In this document: positions 7,597 through 12,494 of the stretch, in pieces
Numbering within the stretch: the stretch's first letter is position 1
Layout: the number at the start of each line of letters is the position of its first letter
Source: Oceanicaulis sp046542605
GTDB taxonomy: Bacteria > Pseudomonadota > Alphaproteobacteria > Caulobacterales > Maricaulaceae
DNA: 12,494 nt
NCBI GenBank assembly: GCA_046542605.1
Contig: JBKHAZ010000050.1
Coordinates: 1 to 12,494, forward strand
Direction: 5' to 3'
Notes under the pieces: model-generated
Databases searched by the model: none
What the model was told of the DNA's origin: nothing
The model's input: only the letters and a program-made list of their open reading frames with translations
Made by a program: the position numbers and the translations under genes

Positions 7597-7697
7597 CCGG
7601 CGAGGCTTAGCGCCGGTCCCGCGCGAAGTATACGCCTCGTGCAAGGAACACGCGGCGCGCGCCATGGTTTGTCAGATCGCAGCCAAGGAGATTGACG
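7597..7697. promoter_or_regulatory. Divergent gap, RNA methyltransferase / osmC, with palindromic TATA core
   Basis: The 101-bp gap must hold promoters for both genes. The palindrome GTATAC at 7628-7633 gives TATACT on the minus strand and TATACG on the plus strand, so it could act as a -10 element in both directions. I see no good -35 on either strand. AAGGAG at 7685-7690, seven bases before the osmC ATG, is a strong ribosome binding site and fixes that start. I saw no inverted repeat suggesting an OhrR or OxyR operator. Confidence 0.3.
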
Positions 7698-8120
7698 ATG
7701 AAACGCACCGGACACGCGCTCTGGAACGGCGATCTGAAGACCGGCAAAGGCGAGCTCAGCACTGCTTCGGGCGTGCTGCGCGACACTCCTTACGGCTACA
7801 AGGCCCGCTTCGAGGACGGCGACGGGACCAATCCGGAGGAGCTGATCGGCGCCGCGCACGCGGGGTGCTTCTCCATGGCGCTGGCGATGATCCTGTCCGA
7901 AGAAGGCCACGCGCCCGACGAAATCCGCACCCAGGCCGACGTGACGTTTGAAAAGGACGGTGACGGATTCGCCGTCACCGCCGTTCATCTGTCCACGCGC
8001 GCCAAGGTCTCCGGGCTTGATGCGGACGGGTTTGAAAAGTTCGCCAAGGCGGCCAAGGTCAACTGCCCGATCTCCAAGCTGCTCAAGGCCGAGATCACGC
8101 TGGACGCGGGACTGGGCTAG
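7698..8120 (+). CDS. osmC: OsmC family peroxiredoxin
   Basis: OsmC is a cytoplasmic thiol peroxidase that reduces organic hydroperoxides and is often induced by osmotic or stationary-phase stress. At 140 residues it closely follows E. coli OsmC throughout, including GTNPEELIGAAHAGCFSMAL (residues 43-62) and NCPISKLLKAEITLD (122-136). The catalytic cysteines are C57 and C123, with the supporting Arg38 and Glu48 in place. The ATG at 7698 is chosen over the in-frame TTG at 7692 because AAGGAG ends seven bases before it. It is a single-gene unit: the upstream neighbour is divergent and the downstream gene is convergent, sharing a CTAG overlap at the stop codons. Ohr is the sister family, but the NPEELIGAAHA and NCPISK motifs fit OsmC better. 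Confidence 0.94.
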   Translation: MKRTGHALWNGDLKTGKGELSTASGVLRDTPYGYKARFEDGDGTNPEELIGAAHAGCFSMALAMILSEEGHAPDEIRTQADVTFEKDGDGFAVTAVHLSTRAKVSGLDADGFEKFAKAAKVNCPISKLLKAEITLDAGLG

Positions 8121-8818
8121 GCCGGCTCGGCGTCCGCCGTGCGGTGGATCTCCTCCACCAGGCCCGGTTCAAGCTCAAGCCGCGCGGCGAGCATCTGCAG
8201 ATAGGCCTGCTCCGCGGCCGTGTCGGCTTCGATGGCCACCAGGCTCGCCGCGTAGATCTCGGCGGCGATCTCCGGCGTTTTCGCCGGCGCCACCACCGCG
8301 CTGATGTCCAGCGGCGCGGACAGCTCGTCGAAGACGAAAGCCTTGCTGTCGGCGTCGAGATCCATGGCGTTGAGCCGCTCGAAAATCGCCTGCTTCTCAT
8401 CGGCGTCGATCTTGCCGTCGGATTTGGCCGCCGCGATCATGGCGCGCACAAGCGCCTTGCCGAGCTCGTCCTGAGCGGCCTCGTCGGAAGGAGCGGGCAA
8501 AAACTTGCTCGACGCCGGCGCGGCGGCGTAATCGCGGGCCTGATCCTCCACCGCCGGGATCGAGCCGGAGCCCTGCGCGCCCGGCGGCACGGGCGCGCCG
8601 GCGTTTTTGTTGCGGTTCTGCCAGGCGTGATAGGCGAGCCCGCCGAGCGCAGCGACCGCGCCGTATTTGGCGGCTTTGCCCATCATCTTGCGGCCCTTCT
8701 TGCCCATCAGCATCGATGTGGCCACGCCCGCCGCGAACCCGCCTCCGCCCGCCAGCGCGGTGCGCTGAGTGGTCTTGTCGTCCTGCAGGGCGTCGAGAAT
8801 GCGGTTCACGTCGAACAT
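8117..8818 (-). CDS. DUF533 / TerB-like protein with N-terminal membrane segments
   Basis: This 233-residue protein resembles the DUF533 (YebE-like) family, whose function is not established. The N-terminal part has a Gly/Ala-rich hydrophobic stretch (22-38) and a second one KYGAVAALGGLAYHAW (51-66), separated by the basic GKKGRKMMGK. These are likely a glycine-zipper-like membrane hairpin. A Pro/Gly/Ala linker (72-115) leads to an all-helical TerB-like C-terminus, with RAMIAAAKSDGKIDADEKQAIF (125-146) as the acidic hallmark repeated in tellurite-resistance TerB proteins. The start is the ATG at 8818, preceded by AAAGGA on the minus strand; a longer reading from 8968 has an unlikely Arg/Pro-rich head. 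Its TAG stop overlaps the osmC stop. Any role in metal or envelope stress is inference. Confidence 0.82.
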   Translation of the reverse strand: MFDVNRILDALQDDKTTQRTALAGGGGFAAGVATSMLMGKKGRKMMGKAAKYGAVAALGGLAYHAWQNRNKNAGAPVPPGAQGSGSIPAVEDQARDYAAAPASSKFLPAPSDEAAQDELGKALVRAMIAAAKSDGKIDADEKQAIFERLNAMDLDADSKAFVFDELSAPLDISAVVAPAKTPEIAAEIYAASLVAIEADTAAEQAYLQMLAARLELEPGLVEEIHRTADAEPA

Positions 8819-8986
8819 TGATGGTCCTTTCCACCTCAAGGCCGAAACCGGCGATCGAGGCTCAAATTGGGGGATGCCCGCCCCGCTCACAAGGCGCCGT
8901 CCGCCGATTTGGGGCGTCTTTGCAACGCGCGACGCCGCCGGCGGCCGGGCGTGTGCGCTCAGGCGCAAGCGCGCCGCCGCGCGCGC

Positions 8987-9014
8987 TTGACCGGGGTCGG
9001 GTTTTCGCTAGTTT
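8987..9014 (+). promoter_or_regulatory. Probable housekeeping promoter of tRNA-Ser
   Basis: TTGACCG at 8987-8993, 13 bases, then GCTAGTTT at 9007-9014 fits the Caulobacter housekeeping pattern TTGACGS-N10-14-GCTANAWC with a few mismatches. Transcription would begin just before the mature tRNA at 9027. The -35 is strong; the second half of the -10 is weaker. Confidence 0.6.
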
Positions 9015-9026
9015 GCGCGGCCTTAC

Positions 9027-9116
9027 GGTGAGGTGGCCGAGTGGTCGAAGGCGCACGCCTGGAACGCGTGTAGGCGGGCAACCGTCTCGTGGGTTCGAAT
9101 CCCACCCTCACCGCCA
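9027..9116 (+). tRNA. tRNA-Ser (anticodon GGA)
   Basis: All arms fold by eye. The acceptor GGTGAGG (9027-9033) pairs with CCTCACC (9106-9112), followed by discriminator G and an encoded CCA (9114-9116). The anticodon stem CACGC/GCGTG encloses loop CTGGAAC, with anticodon GGA at 9061-9063, reading UCC and UCU. A long variable arm (about 9071-9088) is typical of serine tRNAs, and the T arm is GTGGG-TTCGAAT-CCCAC. Its 3' end borders a decayed mobile-element region, which suggests that it served as an integration site. Confidence 0.97.
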
Positions 9117-9171
9117 GCGTTCCCCTATATTATTGCGGAGCTTAAATCCCATGCAGTGCAACGGGCTGCAG

Positions 9172-9188
9172 GTGTAGCACTGCTACAC
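9172..9188. repeat. Perfect 17-bp palindrome with a nearby half-site
   Basis: GTGTAGCA, a central C, then TGCTACAC form an exact inverted repeat 56 bases past the tRNA end. GCTACAC occurs again at about 9206-9212. A one-base centre does not suit an RNA hairpin, so a protein-binding site (operator, or a recombinase or excisionase arm site) is more likely. It lies just upstream of the integrase remnant. The function is inferred from position. Confidence 0.55.
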
Positions 9189-9216
9189 AACGTGCGACAA
9201 ACAGGGCTACACCGAC

Positions 9217-9360
9217 ATGAGCTCAAAAAGCATGAAGGGTGTTCCGTAATTCGTCATCAGGAAGGCCATTTACTACTTCCGGCGGAGTGTTCCGGAACGG
9301 GATAGTCGCTACGCGTGCGAAATCCGGCCCAGGAAGTGTTCCAGTCCACTGTGCTCGTGA
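9217..9360 (+). pseudogene. Remnant of a tyrosine-recombinase integrase N-terminus
   Basis: In one frame from the ATG at 9217 the translation is MSSKSMKGVP, a TAA at 9247, then FVIRKAIYYFRRSVPERDSR and about 17 further residues to a TGA at 9358. The stretch IYYFRRSVPERD resembles the N-terminal segment of many phage and island integrases, which typically read YYFRR.VP near residue 15-25. No catalytic domain (the Arg-His-Arg-Tyr set) follows, so this is a truncated, stop-interrupted fragment. Its place next to a tRNA 3' end supports the reading, since such integrases insert there. The match is short and made by eye, so it is tentative. Confidence 0.5.
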
Positions 9361-9471
9361 ATTTTCAATGGATCACAAATTTTATTGCTTTTACGATCAT
9401 AATTATGCTCCAAAAAATCCGCCAGCGCGACCATCGACCGAGATAGGCTCGATAGACCAGAGACTAAAATG

Positions 9472-9680
9472 ATCGCCTCAATGTTTTTGTTGCGAACGCG
9501 CACGCTGCGGAAGGTGGACGATCTGCTCCGTGAGCGCGGCATCGACATCAGCCACGAGACGGTCCGGTATTGGCGGACCGGTTCGGACCGCCGGCGGCCC
9601 GTGATATAAAGAAACGCCGGCCTCAGCAGCTTCGCCAGGTCACTCAGTGGCGCTGACGGCCTGATGAGGTGTTCGCGCCT
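9472..9680 (+). pseudogene. IS6-family transposase fragment, frameshifted
   Basis: The first frame reads LRKVDDLLRERGIDISHETVRYW (9505-9573), the helix-turn-helix region of IS6/IS26-type transposases. After a one-base loss near 9574 the match continues in another frame as DRFGPPAARDIKK and QLRQVTQWR. A TGA at 9654-9656 stands where the family has Trp, and RPDEVFA then corresponds to the family HLDEVFV that carries the first catalytic Asp. The rest of the DDE domain and any terminal inverted repeats are missing. With one frameshift, one stop and a truncation it cannot be active. It is the second mobile-element remnant in this gap. Confidence 0.75.
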
Positions 9681-9777
9681 GAAACCGAGCCCCCCGAAGC
9701 TCCGCAAGCGACGCCCGAATTCCGAAGGGTCTCAGTCGCGGGGATGGCGCGGTCCCATCACCCTCGGCGACAGGGCC

Positions 9778-10641
9778 TCATCCCGCGGCGGCGCGAAGCG
9801 CCTCCACCTCGACGCGGTCCGGAAGCGCGGATTGAGCGCCGGCGCGTGTCGTGCTCGCCGCTGCGGCGGTGCAAGCGAAGGCGAGCGCCTCTCCCGGCGT
9901 CAGGCCCTCCACAAGCGCCACGGTGAGCGCGCCGGTGAACGCGTCGCCCGCGCCGGTGGCGTCCACCACGGTGACGGGCGGCGGCGCGGCGCGTGCGATC
10001 TCGACCCCGTCGCGAAAGAGCGCCGCGCCTCGCGCTCCGAGCGTGATCGCGGTCAGCCCGCCCGCGGCGAACAGCCGATCACGCCCGTAGGCGGCGGCTT
10101 CGGCTTCGTTGACCACCAGAAGATCCGCGCGCCGAAGCAGGCTTTCGGGCACGGGGCCAGCGGGCGCCAGATTGAGGGTCGCGAACCCGCCGCAGCGCGC
10201 CGCCGCGGCGTCGAGCACGTCGACGGGCGTCTCCAGCTGGCCGATCAGAGCGCCTTCGATTCGTTCGGGCAGCGCTTCGACCGCGAGCCGCGCATTCGCG
10301 CCGGGCGCGACGACGATCTGATTGTCGCCGTCAGCGCCCACCGCGATCAGCGCCACGCCGGTGGGCGCGCCGTCGACGGCGCGCACGGCGGTCAGATCGA
10401 CGCCGGCGGCCTTCATCAAGGCGAGCGCGGCGTCAGCTTCGGGATCCGCGCCGACACAGGCGATCATCGAAACCTGTGCGCCGAGCCGGCGGGCCGCCAG
10501 CGCCTGGTTCGCGCCCTTGCCTCCGGGATGCTTTTCAAAGCCGCCGCCCAGCACGGTCTCGCCGGGGCCCGGCAGGCGCGCGCAGCGCGCCACCAGGTCC
10601 AGATTGACCGAGCCGACCACATGGATGACCGCTTCGCTCAC
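9778..10641 (-). CDS. rbsK: Ribokinase (PfkB family)
   Basis: This enzyme phosphorylates ribose to ribose-5-phosphate in the cytoplasm with ATP. The 287-residue protein has the PfkB signatures: N-terminal GSVNLDLVARCARLPGPGET (10-29), GGKGANQA (40-47), the NEAE Mg-binding segment (178-181) and DATGAGDAFTG (227-237) with the catalytic base Asp233. It is somewhat shorter than the usual 300-310 residues but lacks no motif. The start is GTG at 10641, overlapping the nucleoside hydrolase stop as GTGA. As the last gene of the transporter-hydrolase-kinase operon, its natural substrate is the ribose freed from nucleosides. Other PfkB sugar kinases are possible, but the SVNLD and GGKGANQA pattern and the context favour ribose. 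The mobile-element scar begins directly after its stop. Confidence 0.9.
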   Translation of the reverse strand: MSEAVIHVVGSVNLDLVARCARLPGPGETVLGGGFEKHPGGKGANQALAARRLGAQVSMIACVGADPEADAALALMKAAGVDLTAVRAVDGAPTGVALIAVGADGDNQIVVAPGANARLAVEALPERIEGALIGQLETPVDVLDAAAARCGGFATLNLAPAGPVPESLLRRADLLVVNEAEAAAYGRDRLFAAGGLTAITLGARGAALFRDGVEIARAAPPPVTVVDATGAGDAFTGALTVALVEGLTPGEALAFACTAAAASTTRAGAQSALPDRVEVEALRAAAG

Positions 10642-11576
10642 ACGCGCTCCATATGTTCAAGCAAAAGGTCGAAGAGGGCCGGAGCGTCGAGCCCCGTCAC
10701 CCAGCTCACGTTTGCGGGTGCGCCAGACAGCAGATGGATATCCACCGCCGTGTGGCCCCGGGTCAGGCCGTCGCGCGTATCGACGTGGACCGCGGCGGGC
10801 CGTGCGGCGAACAGGTGGGGCGCCAGCAGATACCCGATCGTGCACGGATCGTGCAGCGCCGCGCCTTCGTCGCCATAGATCTCGCCGTAGACGCCGTTGA
10901 CGTGTTCGACCATCGCCGCCGCGGCCTGCGGTGCGCGGTGCGACGAGGCCTTCAGCCGCGCCAGCCGCTGCGGGGTGCACCGTAGCTGCAAGGTGGCGTC
11001 AAGCCCGATGAGTGTGGTTTTCAGGCCGGCATTGAGGACCACGTGGGCGGCGTGCGGGTCGGCGAAGATGTTGAATTCGGCCGAGGCGGTGATGTTGCCG
11101 CCCGCTTCGCGCGCGCCGCCCATCACCACGATCTCCGCGATCGCTTCGGCGATGCCCGGCGCCTTGACGAGGGCGAGCGCGGCGTTGGTCATCGGCCCTG
11201 TCAGGACCAGAGTGATCGAGCCCGGCTCGGCGCGTTCGAGCATGTCGCACAGGAAATCCACCGCGTGTCGCGCCTGAACCGGCGCCTCCGGCTCGGGCAG
11301 GCGCGCGGCGCCGAGCCCGGTCTCGCCATGGATGTGATCGGCGAAGACCGGCTCGAAGACCATGGGCCGCGCGCAGCCGGCATGGACTTTCACGTCACAG
11401 CGCCCGGCCAGGGTGAGCACGCTCGCCGCGTTCCTCGCGCAAATCTCGACCGGCACGTTGCCGGCGACCACGCTCACGCCGAGCAGATCGATGGCGTCCG
11501 GCGCGCCTAGCGCGGCCATCAGCGCGATGCAATCGTCGACGCCGGGGTCGCAATCCAGGATGACCTTCCGGTTCAT
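10638..11576 (-). CDS. iunH: Inosine-uridine type nucleoside hydrolase
   Basis: This 312-residue enzyme hydrolyses the N-glycosidic bond of ribonucleosides to give base and ribose. The calcium-binding cluster DCDPGVDD is at residues 8-15 (the family usually has DTDPG, so a Cys replaces the Thr). GGNITASAEFNIFADPHAA at 159-177 and HDP at 242-244 provide the third metal Asp and the active-site His. Length and motif order are normal for the IunH/RihA-B family. The ATG at 11576 overlaps the transporter stop as ATGA; a longer reading up to 12452 is only a shadow over the transporter gene. Base preference (purine or pyrimidine) cannot be told from these motifs. It sits between transporter and ribokinase, so its products are used at once. 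Confidence 0.93.
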   Translation of the reverse strand: MNRKVILDCDPGVDDCIALMAALGAPDAIDLLGVSVVAGNVPVEICARNAASVLTLAGRCDVKVHAGCARPMVFEPVFADHIHGETGLGAARLPEPEAPVQARHAVDFLCDMLERAEPGSITLVLTGPMTNAALALVKAPGIAEAIAEIVVMGGAREAGGNITASAEFNIFADPHAAHVVLNAGLKTTLIGLDATLQLRCTPQRLARLKASSHRAPQAAAAMVEHVNGVYGEIYGDEGAALHDPCTIGYLLAPHLFAARPAAVHVDTRDGLTRGHTAVDIHLLSGAPANVSWVTGLDAPALFDLLLEHMERV

Positions 11577-12494
11577 GGGATGAACAGGGCGCCGGCGATG
11601 GCCGCGCTCATCAGATTGGACAGAGAGCCGGCCAGAACCGCGCGCAGACCGAATTGCGCGATCTGGCCCAGCCGGTCCGGAATCAGACTTCCGAGGCCGC
11701 CCAGCAGGATGCCGATCGAGCTCAGATTGGCGAAGCCGCACAGCGCGATCGTCAGGATCGCCTGGCTGCGCGGCGAGAAGGCCTCGAAGTTCTCGGTCAG
11801 GGAGAGGTAGGCGACGAACTCGTTGATCACGAGTTTCTCGCCCACGATCGCGCCGGCCGCCTGGGCCTCGGCGACGGGAACGCTGAGCGCGATCATGAGC
11901 GGGGAGAAGACGAAGCCCAGCACCTTTTGAACCGTCAGGTCCTCCGCCCCCACCAGCCCGCCGGCCGCGCCGAGCAGGCCGTTCACCAGCGCGATCAGCG
12001 AGACGAAGGCGATCAGCATCGCGCCGATGTTCAGCGCCAGCCACAACCCGTCCTTCGCGCCGACGGCGGCGGCCATGATGACGTTGGCGTGTCGCTCGTC
12101 TTTCTCGCGCGGCTCGATCAGATTCTGCGGCGCGTCGTCTTTGTCGTCGTCGGGCATGATGATCTTCGCCATGAGAAGCCCCCCCGGCGCGGACATGAAG
12201 CTCGCCGCCAGCAGATATTCCACGCTCACCCCGAGCTGCGCGTAGGCGGCCAGCACCGTGCCGGCGACCGACGCCAGGCCCGAGGTCATGATCGCGAACA
12301 GCTGGGGCTTGGTGACGCCCGCCAGATACGGCCGCACGATCAGCGGCGCCTCGGTCTGACCAACGAAGATGTTCGCCGCGGCGTTCAGCGAGGCGACCCG
12401 GCCGGTGGCCAGAAGCGTGTGCAGCAGCCAGCCCACGATGCGGACCACCCACTGCATGATCCCGCTGTGATAGAGCACCGCCATCAGGGCGGCG
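11573..12494 (-). CDS. nupC: NupC-type concentrative nucleoside transporter (partial, 5' end outside window)
   Basis: These are the last about 306 residues of an inner-membrane CNT-family symporter that takes up nucleosides with Na+ or H+. Conserved segments include ALMAVLYHSGIMQWVV at the window edge, NIFVGQTEAPLIVRPYL, ASFMSAPGGLLMAKIIMPD, and the C-terminal ENFEAFSPRSQAILTIALCGFANLSSIGI and LIPDRLGQIAQFGLRAVLAGSL. A charged cytoplasmic-looking loop with DDDKDDAP follows MPD. CNT proteins run to about 400-430 residues, so roughly 100-120 N-terminal residues and the start lie beyond the right edge; the ATG at 12484 is internal. It is the first known gene of the salvage operon nupC > iunH > rbsK, whose promoter is outside the window. 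Confidence 0.93.
   Translation of the reverse strand, partial: AALMAVLYHSGIMQWVVRIVGWLLHTLLATGRVASLNAAANIFVGQTEAPLIVRPYLAGVTKPQLFAIMTSGLASVAGTVLAAYAQLGVSVEYLLAASFMSAPGGLLMAKIIMPDDDKDDAPQNLIEPREKDERHANVIMAAAVGAKDGLWLALNIGAMLIAFVSLIALVNGLLGAAGGLVGAEDLTVQKVLGFVFSPLMIALSVPVAEAQAAGAIVGEKLVINEFVAYLSLTENFEAFSPRSQAILTIALCGFANLSSIGILLGGLGSLIPDRLGQIAQFGLRAVLAGSLSNLMSAAIAGALFIP

Larger units (their letters stand above)
9117..9777. mobile_element. Decayed mobile-element scar downstream of tRNA-Ser
   Basis: This 661-bp stretch has no intact gene. Its composition differs sharply from the rest of the window: 9121-9180 has 31 G+C in 60 and 9361-9420 only 16 in 60, while surrounding genes are very GC-rich. 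In order it contains a perfect palindrome, a broken integrase-like N-terminus, an AT-rich stretch with nothing recognisable (about 9361-9468) and a frameshifted IS6-family transposase piece. The last about 95 bp before the ribokinase stop are GC-rich without a recognisable feature. I found no clear direct repeat of the tRNA 3' end on the far side, so the outer boundary (attR) is unknown. Confidence 0.65.

Noticed and set aside
8819..8968. 50-residue N-terminal extension of the DUF533 protein
   Set aside because: It is Arg/Pro-rich, while the ATG at 8818 has a ribosome binding site and a family-like start MFDVNRILDAL.
9309..9707. 132-codon minus-strand frame across the tRNA-Ser scar
   Set aside because: It reads antisense through the IS6 fragment, matches nothing I recognise and has no ribosome binding site.
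9735..9765. Possible attR, TCCCATCACCCTC resembling the tRNA 3' end TCCCACCCTCACC
   Set aside because: The similarity is loose with gaps; a real attachment repeat would be nearly identical over 15 or more bases.
11577..12452. N-terminal extension of the nucleoside hydrolase frame by 292 codons
   Set aside because: It is low-complexity Arg/Gly sequence overlapping NupC in another frame; the family start MNRKVILDCDPG is at 11576 with an ATGA overlap.

Overview
The window is GC-rich chromosomal DNA that packs genes tightly. Gene content points to an alphaproteobacterium, probably of the Caulobacterales/Maricaulales type. The indicators are an addB gene beside MurU/AmgK-type cell-wall recycling genes and tsaE, a TTGAC...GCTA-type promoter in front of a tRNA, and alphaproteobacterial-style AddB and ferredoxin sequences. 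The taxonomic placement is inference from gene families and order; no ribosomal RNA is present.

Layout. Positions 1-4126, minus strand, read tsaE > amgK-like kinase > murU-like nucleotidyltransferase > addB (runs off the left edge). All junctions overlap (41 bp, TTGA, ATGA), so this is one translationally coupled operon joining tRNA t6A modification, MurNAc recycling and double-strand-break repair. Positions 4271-6508, plus strand, hold a ferredoxin reductase, its likely [2Fe-2S] ferredoxin partner, and a small lipoprotein of unknown function. Positions 6505-7596, minus strand, encode an RlmL-like THUMP rRNA methyltransferase whose stop codon overlaps that of the lipoprotein. Positions 7698-8120, plus strand, encode OsmC, and 8117-8818, minus strand, a DUF533/TerB-like membrane-associated protein; these two also overlap at their stops (CTAG).

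A tRNA-Ser(GGA) with its own promoter lies at 9027-9116. Immediately downstream, 9117-9777 is a compositionally foreign, gene-dead stretch (16 G+C in the 60 bases 9361-9420). It holds a perfect 17-bp palindrome, a broken N-terminus of a tyrosine-recombinase-like integrase, and a frameshifted IS6-family transposase fragment. I read this as the scar of a mobile element that used the tRNA as its attachment site.

From 9778 to the right edge, minus strand, is a nucleoside salvage operon: NupC-type transporter (cut by the edge) > nucleoside hydrolase > ribokinase, joined by ATGA and GTGA overlaps. Imported ribonucleosides are split to base plus ribose, and the ribose is phosphorylated to ribose-5-phosphate.

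I found no clear previously undescribed system. The most interesting parts are the tRNA-Ser integration scar with its palindrome, the two stop-on-stop convergent gene pairs, the orphan ferredoxin/reductase pair and the uncharacterised lipoprotein.
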